This document shows positions 7,929 to 17,338 of a stretch of DNA of 64,000 nt, one piece after another. A program made the translations under genes and the position numbers. The DNA lies in contig DINQ01000015.1 in NCBI GenBank assembly GCA_002426795.1, positions 153,609 through 217,608 on the forward strand, given 5' to 3'. The number at the start of each line of letters is the position of its first letter. The stretch's first letter is position 1. A model generated the notes under the pieces. It was not told the DNA's origin and ran no database searches. It saw nothing but the letters and a program-made list of their open reading frames with translations. This DNA is from Bacteroidales bacterium UBA5536 (GTDB lineage: Bacteria; Bacteroidota; Bacteroidia; Bacteroidales; F082).

Positions 7929-9830
7929 ATGAACAATTTTCCAAAAAGAAAAGCACTTGCAATTGGTTTGGTGCTGATTATGAGTATGTTTAACAATTTA
8001 ATGTTTGCCGCTATGCCGGAATTAATTCCCCTGGAGGATTTCTTTAAAAATCCCGAACGCAGTTCTTACAACATCAGTCCCGACGGGAAATACATCTCGT
8101 TTATGGCTCCTTACGAAAGCCGGATGAATATTTTTGTTCAAAAAGCTGGAAGTGAAAAAGTTACCCGGCTTACTTCAGAAACCGACCGCGATATTTCAGG
8201 TTATTTCTGGGCCAACAACAAAAGGATTCTTTTTTTGAAAGACAATGGAGGCGATGAAAATTTTGCACTTTATGGTGTCGACATGGATGGTAAAAACCTC
8301 AAATGTCTCACTTGTTTCGAGAACGTGCGCACCCAAATTATCGACGACCTCGAAGATCAGCCCGATGAGGTGATAATTGGTCTTAACAAACGCAATGCCA
8401 TGGTTTTTGATCCGTACAGGTTGAACATCAAAACAGGTGATATGGTGATGCTGGCCGAAAATCCAGGCAACATTCAGGGTTGGATGACCGACCACGAAGG
8501 CAAACTGCGCGTGGCTATAGCCATTGTTGATGGCGTAAACACCCAACTTTTATACCGCGACACGGAGGACCAGGAGTTTAAGCCTATCCTGACGACCAAC
8601 TTCAAAGAGTCGATGAGCCCTGAGTTTTTCACTTTCGACAACAAACGACTTTTTGCCACCTCCAACATTGGACGCGACAAATCAGCAGCCATCATTTTCG
8701 ATCCTGCCACGGCTACCGAAACAGAAGTTTTATACGAAAATGACGACTATGATGTGTCGGGCATCAGCTATTCGCGCAAGCGTAAAGTCATCACGGCTGC
8801 CAGTTATACTTCATGGAAACGCGAGAGACATTTCTTCGACGAAACCACACAGAAGATGTTTGAACGCATTGAAAATGAGCTAAAAGGATATGAAGTTGCC
8901 ATCACAGCTTCTGATAAAGCCGAAGAAAAATACATCATCCGTACCTACAGCGACCGCTCAATGGGCGCGTATTATCTGTATGATCTGAAAAAAGACAAGA
9001 TCACCAAAATCCAGGATGTGAGCCCATGGCTCGACGAAACAAAGATGGCTGAGGTAAAACCGATCGAATACCGCTCACGCGATGGCAAAACTATTCATGG
9101 CTACCTGACCATCCCCAAAGGAATGGAAGCTTCAAACTTGCCTGTTGTGGTCAATCCGCATGGCGGACCCTGGGCGCGCGACAACTGGGGTTTCAATCCT
9201 GAAGTACAGTTTTTAGCCAATCGTGGCTATGCTGTTTTGCAGATGAATTTCCGCGGGTCAACCGGTTATGGCCGCTCGTTTTTAGAAGCAAGCTTCAAGC
9301 AGTGGGGTTTGGCCATGCAAAACGACATCACTGATGGCGTGTACTGGCTGATCGAAAAAGGGATTGCCGATCAGGACAAAGTGGCTATTTATGGTGCCAG
9401 CTATGGTGGTTACGCAACGCTTCAGGGTTTGGTTGTTACACCAACTTTATATGCAGCAGGCGTTGATTATGTGGGTGTTTCAAACCTGTTTACTTTTATG
9501 CAGACCATTCCGCCTTACTGGAAACCCATGCTCGACATGATGTACGAAATGGTTGGAAATCCCGAATCGGATAAGGCGCAGTTTGAAGCCACCTCACCGG
9601 CCCTGAATGCGCACCGGATCATGGCTCCTTTGTTTGTAGCACAAGGCGCCAACGACCCACGTGTGAATATTGCCGAATCGGATCAGATTGTGGCGGCCAT
9701 GAAAGAGCGCGGCGTTGAGGTAGAATACATGGTCAAAGACAACGAAGGTCACGGCTTTCGCAACGAAGAAAACCGCTTTGACTTTTATCGGGCCATGGAA
9801 AAGTTCCTGGCAAAACACTTGAAGAACTAA
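7929..9830 (+). CDS. S9 family prolyl oligopeptidase-type peptidase
   Basis: The 633-residue protein begins MNNFPKRK and has a signal-like hydrophobic segment (IGLVLIMSMFNNLMF), so it is probably periplasmic. The N-terminal two-thirds is a beta-propeller with repeated SPDGKYISF-like blades. The C-terminal alpha/beta hydrolase domain carries the nucleophile in GASYGGYA, the acid in GANDPRVN and the His in EGHGF. Such S9 enzymes cleave short peptides, and some act as acylaminoacyl or dipeptidyl peptidases; the exact specificity is not visible. TACATTTG at 7865-7872 is a plausible -7 element. An in-frame ATG at 7902 would only lengthen the region before the signal peptide. It fits with the other peptidases in the window. 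Confidence 0.92.
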   Translation: MNNFPKRKALAIGLVLIMSMFNNLMFAAMPELIPLEDFFKNPERSSYNISPDGKYISFMAPYESRMNIFVQKAGSEKVTRLTSETDRDISGYFWANNKRILFLKDNGGDENFALYGVDMDGKNLKCLTCFENVRTQIIDDLEDQPDEVIIGLNKRNAMVFDPYRLNIKTGDMVMLAENPGNIQGWMTDHEGKLRVAIAIVDGVNTQLLYRDTEDQEFKPILTTNFKESMSPEFFTFDNKRLFATSNIGRDKSAAIIFDPATATETEVLYENDDYDVSGISYSRKRKVITAASYTSWKRERHFFDETTQKMFERIENELKGYEVAITASDKAEEKYIIRTYSDRSMGAYYLYDLKKDKITKIQDVSPWLDETKMAEVKPIEYRSRDGKTIHGYLTIPKGMEASNLPVVVNPHGGPWARDNWGFNPEVQFLANRGYAVLQMNFRGSTGYGRSFLEASFKQWGLAMQNDITDGVYWLIEKGIADQDKVAIYGASYGGYATLQGLVVTPTLYAAGVDYVGVSNLFTFMQTIPPYWKPMLDMMYEMVGNPESDKAQFEATSPALNAHRIMAPLFVAQGANDPRVNIAESDQIVAAMKERGVEVEYMVKDNEGHGFRNEENRFDFYRAMEKFLAKHLKN

Positions 9831-9847
9831 CACGAATTATCTTAAAA

Positions 9848-9885
9848 AAAATCGCCTCATCTGGTTTTCCGGATGAGGCGATTTT
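9848..9885. terminator. Bidirectional terminator between S9 peptidase and ribF
   Basis: A perfect 14-bp stem (AAAATCGCCTCATC at 9848-9861 and its complement at 9872-9885) encloses a 10-nt loop, with A and T runs outside. It sits between two converging genes and can end transcription from both. Confidence 0.9.
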
Positions 9886-9896
9886 CGTTTTAACCC

Positions 9897-10862
9897 TTAT
9901 TGCTGCGGATGTTTCGCAAGCACTTCAATGGCCTTCACTTTGTCTTTTTCCAGTTGTTCTCGCAAGGCTTGCAGGTTTTCAAACTTATGCTCATCGCGGA
10001 TGCGATCGATAAAGCTGATGCAGATTTCCTCGCCATATATTTCCTGGTCAAAATTGAAAATATGAACCTCAACGGTCAATTCCCCATTGGCAACCGTTGG
10101 CCGGTAACCGATGTTTCCCATGCCATCATAGGTTTCACCATTCAGATCGACCCGACAGGCATAAACACCGCCGGCAGTGATGAGCTTGTATTCATTCGGC
10201 GTTTCGATATTGGCTGTTGGAAAACCTATCGTACGACCTACTTCGTTGCCATGTACCACTTTTCCGCAGATGGCGTAATGATAACCTAACAGCTTGTTTG
10301 CTTTGAGTACATCGCCGGCCTCAAGGGCTTTTCTGATTTTTGTTGAGCTAACGGCAATGTTTTCAACATCCTGAGCACCAACACGTTCTACCTTGAAGTT
10401 GAAACGCTGCCCAAGATCATATAGCAATTTGAAATCGCCGATGCGGTTTTTGCCGAAATGATGGTCATAGCCAACAATGAGTTTTGCTGGTTTGATCTTT
10501 TCAACAATATATTCTTTGATAAAATTTTCGGAGCTGGTGCGAGAAAACTCTTTGGTAAACTCGATGATAATCAGGTTATCAATGCCAATTTGCTCAAGCC
10601 GCTGTATCTTTTTGTCCTGATTGCTGATAAACCGCAAACCCGAACTATCGATGTGTAAAACGATGCGTGGATGCGGATAAAATGTGACAACAACAGTTTC
10701 ACCATTGATTTCGCGGGCATCGGCAATCATTTTTTTCAGAATAGCCTGATGCCCCAGGTGCACGCCATCAAAGGTACCAATGGTGACGATGGCGTTTTCA
10801 ACAGCGACAAAATCGTTTATATTGCGGTATATTTTCACGTGATCAAATAAAATTTCGTTCAA
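9897..10862 (-). CDS. ribF: Bifunctional riboflavin kinase / FAD synthetase
   Basis: The 321-residue protein has the RibF two-domain layout. The N-terminal nucleotidyltransferase half shows GTFDGVHLGHQ at about 32-42, and later SSTKIRKAL. The C-terminal riboflavin kinase half shows GRTIGFPTANI and YDGMGNIGYRPT. It converts riboflavin to FMN and FMN to FAD in the cytoplasm, supplying the flavoenzymes that are common in this window. Its start overlaps the 3' end of asd by 20 bp, so the two are probably co-transcribed with asd first. The length is normal for the family. Confidence 0.95.
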   Translation of the reverse strand: MNEILFDHVKIYRNINDFVAVENAIVTIGTFDGVHLGHQAILKKMIADAREINGETVVVTFYPHPRIVLHIDSSGLRFISNQDKKIQRLEQIGIDNLIIIEFTKEFSRTSSENFIKEYIVEKIKPAKLIVGYDHHFGKNRIGDFKLLYDLGQRFNFKVERVGAQDVENIAVSSTKIRKALEAGDVLKANKLLGYHYAICGKVVHGNEVGRTIGFPTANIETPNEYKLITAGGVYACRVDLNGETYDGMGNIGYRPTVANGELTVEVHIFNFDQEIYGEEICISFIDRIRDEHKFENLQALREQLEKDKVKAIEVLAKHPQQ

Positions 10863-11835
10863 TTAAATACTGAGCAATCTGCACAGCGTTTGTGGCCGCC
10901 CCTTTGCGCAAATTGTCAGCTACAATCCACATATTCAGTCCATTCGTAATACTAAAATCGCGCCTGATGCGTCCAACAAAAACCTCATCGCGGTCTTCGG
11001 CTATAACCGGCATCGGATAAAGATTTTCAGAAGGATCATCCACCACAACCAAACCGGGTGTATTTCTCAAGATTTCGTAAACAGCCTCAATGGTGAAATT
11101 GTTTTCAAATTCAATATTTACCGACTCGGAATGCCCACCAGTAACCGGTACTCTGACCACTGTTGATGTAATGGCGATTTCGGGTGCCGACATGATTTTT
11201 CGGGTTTCGAAAAGCAGTTTCTGTTCTTCTGAAGTGTAGCCCGTTTCATCAAAATCGCCTCCATGCGGAATAATATTCCGGTGAATCGGATGTGGATATG
11301 CCGGTTTTTCGACCAGTATTCCGTTTTGCTCCAGGTTAAGTTGATCGATGCCTTTCACACCACTTCCGCTGACCGATTGGTAAGTAGAGATCACCAACCT
11401 TTTAATTTTGAATGCTTTGTGCAAAGGGTTGATGGCCGCCACCAACTGAATGGTGGAACAATTGGGGTTGGCGATGATATGGTTTTGGCCGGTAATGGCA
11501 GTTGCATTTACTTCGGGAACCACCAGGGGCACCTTTGTGTCTTTGCGCCAGGCTGAGCTGTTGTCAATAACACGCGTGCCAGCAGCAGCAAATTTTGGTG
11601 CCCATTCCAGTGATGCTGCAGCACCTGCCGAAAAGAGGGCGATATTGGGTTTCAGGTCCAGAGCCTCTTGCATGGAGACCACCGGATAGGATGTATTGCC
11701 AATGGTTTGCTGTTTTCCAACAGATCTTTCTGTAGCAGCTAAAATCAGCTCCTCAAACGAAACATGCTGTTCGTCAAGAACCTGAAGCATTTTATTTCCC
11801 ACCAAACCAGTTGACCCGATAACAGCAATTTTCAT
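10843..11835 (-). CDS. asd: Aspartate-semialdehyde dehydrogenase
   Basis: The 330-residue enzyme starts with an NADP-binding Rossmann motif (GSTGLVG at about 7-13). The catalytic Cys lies in NPNCSTIQLV and the catalytic His in VPVTGGHSESV. It reduces aspartyl phosphate to aspartate semialdehyde, the branch point to lysine, diaminopimelate, threonine and methionine. It is the first gene of a two-gene unit with ribF (20-bp overlap) and is divergent from the large secreted protein at 11901, sharing a 65-bp intergenic region. The length is normal and the start is well placed at the Rossmann strand. Confidence 0.95.
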   Translation of the reverse strand: MKIAVIGSTGLVGNKMLQVLDEQHVSFEELILAATERSVGKQQTIGNTSYPVVSMQEALDLKPNIALFSAGAAASLEWAPKFAAAGTRVIDNSSAWRKDTKVPLVVPEVNATAITGQNHIIANPNCSTIQLVAAINPLHKAFKIKRLVISTYQSVSGSGVKGIDQLNLEQNGILVEKPAYPHPIHRNIIPHGGDFDETGYTSEEQKLLFETRKIMSAPEIAITSTVVRVPVTGGHSESVNIEFENNFTIEAVYEILRNTPGLVVVDDPSENLYPMPVIAEDRDEVFVGRIRRDFSITNGLNMWIVADNLRKGAATNAVQIAQYLIERNFI

Positions 11836-11900
11836 GGATTTTTTCGATAAAAAAATTATACATTTACACAGCGGACATCAAGCTGCAAAAATATAAAATA

Positions 11901-14486
11901 ATGAAAAGCATTCTCTTACTTTTTCTGATGCTGCCTTTTACGCTTATGGCGCAGCTTTCAGATGATTTTTCGGATGGCGACTTTAGCCAAAACCCAAGTT
12001 GGTCAGGTACCACCAATCTGTTTCAGGTAAACATCACTTTTCAGCTTCAACTCAATGCCCTCGAAGCCGGAACAGCTTGGTTGAGTTCACCTTATACGGC
12101 CAGTGGAGATGTGGAATGGCGCTTTTATGTAAGGCAGTCATTCAGCCCTTCGGGCAGTAATTACGGAAAAGTTTATCTGGTCAGCAACCAGGCCGATCTG
12201 AGTCAAAGCCTGAACGGCTATTATCTGCGTTTTGGGGAAGCCGGAAGCGAAGATGCTATCGAACTGTTCAAACAAAGCGGGACAACGAGTGAGAGTATTT
12301 GTCGTGGAACGAACGGATTGGTTGCAAGCTCTTTTGAGTTGAATATCAAAGTAATCAGAACACAACAAGGTGCATGGACAATCTTTGTCGATCCGGATGG
12401 GAGTGGGGTGTACCAGCAGGAAGCTACTGGCAGCGACAACAGTTTTGCACCGGGTGGATATTTTGGTTTTTTTGATACCTATACGGTGAGCAATGCAACA
12501 AAATTCTATTACGACAATATTTATGTTGGTCCGGAAATAGTCGATAATACAGCGCCAACTTTGATCAGCACAAATGCCTCAGATCCTTTTACCGTTGAAC
12601 TGCAGTTCGACGAAGCACTTTTAGGCACTTCGGCCCTGAACATGCTGAACTACAATGCCGATGGCGATCTGGGAAATCCCAATGCCATCATGTTCGGGTC
12701 GAACAGCTCAATTGTGCAATTGATTTACAATGCATCGTTCGAAAATGGCCGGTTATATCAACTTTCAATTTCCAATATTTCCGACTTGGCCGGAAATGTT
12801 GCACCAATTATACAAACCTCTTTCAGCTATTACGAGGCGCAAGCCAACGATGTTGTGATCAACGAAATCATGGCCGACCCATCGCCCATTGTGGGTTTGC
12901 CCGAATGGGAATACGTCGAATTATATAACCAAACTGCCGTTGATATCGACCTGAACGGCTGGACGTTTGTTGCGGGCACTTCTGAAAAACCTATCGAAGG
13001 TGCGAGCATTCCGGCAAACGGGTATCTCATCTTGTGCCACGAAGACGGACAACCAGCCATGGCTACTTATGGCAATGCTTACGGATTCAGTAGCTTTCAG
13101 TTGACCAATGCGGGCACAACTTTGCAGTTGCTGAACCAAAACGGCAACTTGATTTCATCCGTAGCTTATACCGACAAATGGTACAACGACCCGGCCAAAG
13201 CCGATGGAGGCTGGTCGATCGAGCAGATTGATCCCGCTAATTCGTGCGGCGGGCGCAACAACTGGACAGCCTCTGTGAGTCCAACAGGCGGCACGCCCGG
13301 AACGCTGAATTCGGTGGATACGCCCAATGTTGCAGCACCGGCTGTGCTGCGCTACGAGCTTGTTAATGACAATAGTTTGCAGATCTTTTTTGATCAACAA
13401 ATGGATCCGGCATCTTTGTCGATTGCAGCAAATTATTACCTGGAAGCCGGAAATGTCAATCCAACAACAGTGAGTACCAATCCCGAAGATGCTACTTTTG
13501 TAGAGTTAACTTTCGCAACGCCATTTGAGGCTGGAAATATTTATAAACTCATCATTTCAAACTCGGTGATGAACTGCGCCGGACTTTCTGTGGCCGAAAA
13601 CACTTTTATTTTATTCGGTATTCCCGATGCCGTTGAACTTAATGATGTGGTGATCAACGAAATTCTCTTCAATCCGCTGGGCGATGGCGTGGATTATGTA
13701 GAAATCTATAACCGGTCGACTAAGACGCTCGACCTCAATCAGTTGATGTTGGGAAGTGTGCGACAGACCATTCCCAATCCTCCTGATACTATCTTGAAGG
13801 AAATCACTGCAGACAGCTATTTGTTCTTGCCACAAAGTTATGTCCTGCTCACAACGAGTAAATCGATTGTGTTGTCGCAATACACCTCTGAAGATCCGGA
13901 TGTTTTTGTAGAAATGGCTTCTTTCCCGACTTACTCCAACGATGCAGGAACGGCCATTTTAAAAGCAAAAACCGGCCAGCTGATCGATCTTATTGCTTAC
14001 ACCGAAGACATGCAATATCCGTTACTAACCACAGCTGAAGGCGTTGCACTTGAGCGGATTTCTTTCGACAGGCCATCTGACGATCCGACAAACTGGCATT
14101 CGGCTGCCGAGAGTGTTGGATTTGGCACGCCGGGATACCAGAATTCGATGTTTATGGCGCTTGTTACAACTGACGATGCCATCAGCGTTACACCCGAACT
14201 CTTTTCGCCTGACAGCGATGGCCGCGACGACGTGACTTCGATCGCCTATGCTTTTGATGAAGCCGGATATACCTTAAACGTTTATATTTTTGACGCCAGC
14301 GGACAGCAACAACGTCATCTGGTTAAAAGCATGCTGGTTAGCCAAACAGGCGCTGTTAGCTGGGATGGCCTGGACGAAAATGGCAACAGGGTTCCTATAG
14401 GCATTTATGTAGTTTATGCGGAAGCTTTCGACCTGAATGGTAGCGTTAAATCATACAAAAAAGCCGTTGTTGTGGCTTCAAAATAG
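11901..14486 (+). CDS. Large secreted protein with two lamin-tail domains
   Basis: The 861-residue protein has a signal peptide (ILLLFLMLPFTLMAQ). A jelly-roll-like N-terminal part at about 20-215 is followed by an SbsA-type Ig-like segment. A first lamin-tail domain (LTD) begins at about 315 (VVINEIMADPSP, then YVELYNQ), another Ig-like segment follows, and a second LTD begins at about 580 (VVINEILFNPLG, then YVEIYNR). The last 90 residues hold a FlgD-like or gliding-motility-type C-terminal module (LFSPDSDGRDDV, then SWDGLDENGNRVPIGIY). Proteins of this make-up in Bacteroidota are surface-exposed or secreted by T9SS. No enzymatic motif is visible; an adhesive or structural role is inferred. 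It is monocistronic and its 3' end faces the next gene at a distance of 6 bp. Confidence 0.85.
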   Translation: MKSILLLFLMLPFTLMAQLSDDFSDGDFSQNPSWSGTTNLFQVNITFQLQLNALEAGTAWLSSPYTASGDVEWRFYVRQSFSPSGSNYGKVYLVSNQADLSQSLNGYYLRFGEAGSEDAIELFKQSGTTSESICRGTNGLVASSFELNIKVIRTQQGAWTIFVDPDGSGVYQQEATGSDNSFAPGGYFGFFDTYTVSNATKFYYDNIYVGPEIVDNTAPTLISTNASDPFTVELQFDEALLGTSALNMLNYNADGDLGNPNAIMFGSNSSIVQLIYNASFENGRLYQLSISNISDLAGNVAPIIQTSFSYYEAQANDVVINEIMADPSPIVGLPEWEYVELYNQTAVDIDLNGWTFVAGTSEKPIEGASIPANGYLILCHEDGQPAMATYGNAYGFSSFQLTNAGTTLQLLNQNGNLISSVAYTDKWYNDPAKADGGWSIEQIDPANSCGGRNNWTASVSPTGGTPGTLNSVDTPNVAAPAVLRYELVNDNSLQIFFDQQMDPASLSIAANYYLEAGNVNPTTVSTNPEDATFVELTFATPFEAGNIYKLIISNSVMNCAGLSVAENTFILFGIPDAVELNDVVINEILFNPLGDGVDYVEIYNRSTKTLDLNQLMLGSVRQTIPNPPDTILKEITADSYLFLPQSYVLLTTSKSIVLSQYTSEDPDVFVEMASFPTYSNDAGTAILKAKTGQLIDLIAYTEDMQYPLLTTAEGVALERISFDRPSDDPTNWHSAAESVGFGTPGYQNSMFMALVTTDDAISVTPELFSPDSDGRDDVTSIAYAFDEAGYTLNVYIFDASGQQQRHLVKSMLVSQTGAVSWDGLDENGNRVPIGIYVVYAEAFDLNGSVKSYKKAVVVASK

Positions 14487-14492
14487 GACTGT

Positions 14493-16058
14493 TCAAAACA
14501 GAATTTTGTGGGTTTCCGTTTTTCCATTTATGTTTAGCTGGAGCAGATAAAGTCCGCATTTCGGATGAATATCAGGCATAATAACCGAAAGTGCCTTGCA
14601 GTGTGTGCCTGCTGTCCATGTGCCGAAATGCTGCTCCGAAATTTTTCTCCCATCTGACTGGTACAGACAAAATGATATTTTGGTGTTCTCTGTCAATGAA
14701 ATTGAAACGACTGAGTGTTCGTTAACAGGATTCGGAAATACCTGAACCAAATTTTTCATTTCAGACAGGGCATCATTCGAAGCTGTGAGCAACTCAGTAG
14801 CACCCATATCAATCCGGCCGCCGATGATGCGCACAACACCATGGAAATCAACTGCAGGCAGCTGCAAACCTGTTGTATCTGGTGTTCCGGCATTCCAACA
14901 CGGGCTGTTTACGGTAAGGTCGATTCCCTCCATCTGTGGATCAGCATTGAGGTTGTTTTCGTAAATGCCATGAAAAGTGCTACCGCCAAACCAATCTGTT
15001 CCTCCCTGTATGTTGCAATACCTGAACGTTGGCTCAGAATATACATCCCAGATCCAGACCTGCGAACCCAAAGTGTCGCCAGCTACATTGTTCCACAGAA
15101 TACTATTGGTCATCACAGGAAAAGCATATTCATTGCAATAGTAACCGCCACCCATAGCAGAGCTGTTGTTGATAATTGTCAGGTTGGTGAGTTGAGGCGA
15201 AGCCGTGAGACAGGCAATGCCACCACCAAAGAACATCGAACTGTTGTCTTCGACCACCAGGTTGGCGATGCAGCGATCAGGTTCTGAGCGCAGAAAGCCG
15301 ATAGCGCCGCCCAGCGCGCTGTAGTTGTATTGGAAATGACCATTTACAAAGCGCGGATTGCTTTCTTCAAAGGCAGTGGCTCCTCCTACACCGGTAGAGG
15401 CGTTGTGATAGCCATTGATGTTAAAAAGAAAGGGGTTGGAGGCCATGAAACAGAATCCGCCGCCATAACCATAATACATGCCGTCGTTGCCGGCAAAATT
15501 GTTTTCAAAAACCACATCATTCATCCGGATGTGGGCTTTGTTGGCGTAAATGGCGCCTCCGCGATGGAAAGCATAATTGCTGTAAAAACTCGTATGACTG
15601 ATGCGGATTTTACTGAAATTGTCAATACGTATGGCGCCCCCATAGCCATTGATGGAGTCGCCGGCTGCTTTCCCGAAATAGAAAAGGCAGTTTTCAAAGA
15701 TGGACGAATCGTTGGTGGCAGGTGTTTGTTCAAAGCGAAGGCCGTTCCAGCCGCCATCCGTTGAGTGGAAATTGGCAAATCCGGTGGTGTCGGTTTTCGA
15801 AAACAGGATGGGTTGTTCAGCAGAACCTAAGGCCAACAATGAACCTTGAACATGAAGGCTGAAATAGCCCTCGAAAAGTATCGTTGTTCCGGGATCAATC
15901 GTGAGCTGCTGGCCGTTGGGAACAGTTACGTTACAACTGACGAAAACAGTGTCGTAATTCCAGTTTCCGGATTGTTCGCCGCAGGCAGTGTAATTGGTTT
16001 GTGCAAAGGAGGCTGATGAAAGTACCAACACTCCCAACGCCAAAAGCAATGAACGCAT
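14493..16058 (-). CDS. Secreted parallel beta-helix protein with T9SS sorting domain
   Basis: The protein has 521 residues from the ATG at 16058, which starts directly at a signal peptide (RSLLLALGVLVLSSASFAQ); the frame is open further upstream but that part overlaps the preceding protease gene and lacks family character. Residues about 80-400 form a right-handed parallel beta-helix with repeated Gly-Gly-Ala-Ile and Asn-rich turns (YGGAIRIDN, RGGAIYAN, LGGAIGFL, FGGGIACL, MGGGYYCN), like polymorphic outer-membrane or choice-of-anchor proteins. The last 80 residues are a T9SS type A sorting domain (VFPNPVNEHS ... GLYLLQLNINGKTETHKILF region). It should be exported and attached to the cell surface. 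The helix may bind or cut a polysaccharide, but no catalytic residues can be named. Confidence 0.85.
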   Translation of the reverse strand: MRSLLLALGVLVLSSASFAQTNYTACGEQSGNWNYDTVFVSCNVTVPNGQQLTIDPGTTILFEGYFSLHVQGSLLALGSAEQPILFSKTDTTGFANFHSTDGGWNGLRFEQTPATNDSSIFENCLFYFGKAAGDSINGYGGAIRIDNFSKIRISHTSFYSNYAFHRGGAIYANKAHIRMNDVVFENNFAGNDGMYYGYGGGFCFMASNPFLFNINGYHNASTGVGGATAFEESNPRFVNGHFQYNYSALGGAIGFLRSEPDRCIANLVVEDNSSMFFGGGIACLTASPQLTNLTIINNSSAMGGGYYCNEYAFPVMTNSILWNNVAGDTLGSQVWIWDVYSEPTFRYCNIQGGTDWFGGSTFHGIYENNLNADPQMEGIDLTVNSPCWNAGTPDTTGLQLPAVDFHGVVRIIGGRIDMGATELLTASNDALSEMKNLVQVFPNPVNEHSVVSISLTENTKISFCLYQSDGRKISEQHFGTWTAGTHCKALSVIMPDIHPKCGLYLLQLNINGKTETHKILF

Positions 16059-16116
16059 TTGTCTGGTTTTTGGTTTGTGAAGCAAAGATATTACGCCGCT
16101 GGCACAAATCAAACAA

Positions 16117-16890
16117 TTACTTTCTGATCCAGAGGGTTTGGCGATTGACGGCCAGTTGTTGTCCTTTTTTTCTTTTGTAAAGGATTGTGCCAATGATGAT
16201 GACAGCCACCGTGAGATACCTGAACACATTCGAAAGAAGAGGACCAAGTGCATTGTCGCCTGCATCGAACAAATACCAGAACAGGTTCATGAAGAGATGC
16301 AGAAAAATGGGCACCCACAGGTTGTTGTTCCACTCCACATAAGCCCAGGCAAAGAGGCCGGCACCCATCAGTGTGGTGATAAAAATGCCCGACATAGTAG
16401 CCAGTTCACCGCTTTGGTACAAATGGTTAGAGGCAAAAGTGAGTGCGCCAAGCAGCAGAGCCGGAAAAAAGCCCAGTCGTGTATAACGAAACAACAAACC
16501 AAAAAAGAATGCCCTGTAGTAAAGCTCTTCGAAAAAAGCCGCAAAAATAACACCCTGCGCTAGTCCGCCGGCTGTGATATTTTCGTTCAACGGATAGGCA
16601 GTTGCATAACCGACAAGCATGGGAAGCGTAGCTAAGAGTGCAATGAATATGCCTTTGAAAAAACCATACCGCAGGCCAAGGCTTACAAAAAAGGCCTTTC
16701 TGTGAAGGTAAAAGGTGGCCACAAACAGTGGTGTGCCTACCAACAAATATGCGACGAAATAGGCTGTTATCCGGTTATGAATCAAGTTGTTGAAAAACGC
16801 AAAAAGTGGCGCCAGATAGAAGTCTTTTAACAACGAATAAGCAGCAAAAGCCAGTAGCGCAATCAAAATGGTACGGAGGTCATTTTTCAT
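16117..16890 (-). CDS. CPBP-family intramembrane metalloprotease
   Basis: The 257-residue membrane protein has about seven or eight hydrophobic helices. The CPBP (CAAX protease / bacteriocin-processing, Abi) motifs are present: EEx3R in FEELYYRAF, Fx3H in FASNH, and Hx3N in HLFMNLFW. Such glutamate-type membrane proteases are related to Rce1; bacterial members act in bacteriocin immunity, protein processing or have unknown roles. I placed the start at the ATG at 16890, which begins KNDLRTILIAL; an ATG at 16989 would add 33 residues that resemble no family. The gene is 58 bp upstream of the beta-helix gene and on the same strand, so they may be co-transcribed. Confidence 0.87.
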   Translation of the reverse strand: MKNDLRTILIALLAFAAYSLLKDFYLAPLFAFFNNLIHNRITAYFVAYLLVGTPLFVATFYLHRKAFFVSLGLRYGFFKGIFIALLATLPMLVGYATAYPLNENITAGGLAQGVIFAAFFEELYYRAFFFGLLFRYTRLGFFPALLLGALTFASNHLYQSGELATMSGIFITTLMGAGLFAWAYVEWNNNLWVPIFLHLFMNLFWYLFDAGDNALGPLLSNVFRYLTVAVIIIGTILYKRKKGQQLAVNRQTLWIRK

Positions 16891-17004
16891 AAAAGCTCGT
16901 TTGGCGGATAAAAATACAGAATTAAGCTGATGCGGAAGTTGGCTTGTGGTATGAAAAAAGCTCAAGCAGATTTGCGTACATTTGTGCACACCAATATCTG
17001 ACCC

Positions 17005-17331
17005 ATGTCCTGGTTCCTGTTAATTATTGCCGGATTGTTCGAAGTAGCCTTTGCCAGCTGTCTGGCCAGGGCACGCGAAGTGTCGGCGCCTGAATCGTAT
17101 TGGTGGTTTGGCGGTTTCCTGCTAAGCCTTACGTTGAGTATGGTGTTGCTCTATAAAGCCACTCAAGTGATTCCGATGGGCAGCGCTTATGCTGTTTGGA
17201 CGGGAATTGGCGCTGTGGGCACTGTGCTCATTGGCATTTTTGTTTTCCGGGAACCGGCCACTTTTTGGCGACTGTTTTTTATCAGCACCCTGATCATCAG
17301 TATTGTGGGACTGAAAATGGTGACGAAGTGA
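17005..17331 (+). CDS. SMR-family exporter, Gdx (SugE) subtype
   Basis: The 108-residue protein has four hydrophobic helices and the essential membrane Glu at position 13 (GLFEVAFAS). The third helix carries MGSAYAVWTGIGAVG, the signature of the guanidinium exporter (Gdx/SugE) branch of small multidrug resistance proteins rather than the Qac branch. The expected role is proton-coupled export of guanidinium as a dual-topology homodimer in the cytoplasmic membrane. A -7 element TACATTTG lies at 16977-16984. No guanidine riboswitch fits in the 114 bp upstream. The next gene starts 7 bp after the stop and is likely co-transcribed. Confidence 0.88.
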   Translation: MSWFLLIIAGLFEVAFASCLARAREVSAPESYWWFGGFLLSLTLSMVLLYKATQVIPMGSAYAVWTGIGAVGTVLIGIFVFREPATFWRLFFISTLIISIVGLKMVTK

Positions 17332-17338
17332 AGGAAGC

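Noticed and set aside
15330..15764. Long forward open frames opposite the beta-helix gene
   Set aside because: They are antisense shadows of a repetitive, GC-richer coding region; the minus-strand protein has a signal peptide and sorting domain.
16891..17004. Possible guanidine riboswitch upstream of the Gdx-like exporter
   Set aside because: Only 114 bp are available, part of it promoter, and none of the conserved guanidine-I, -II or -III motifs can be found.
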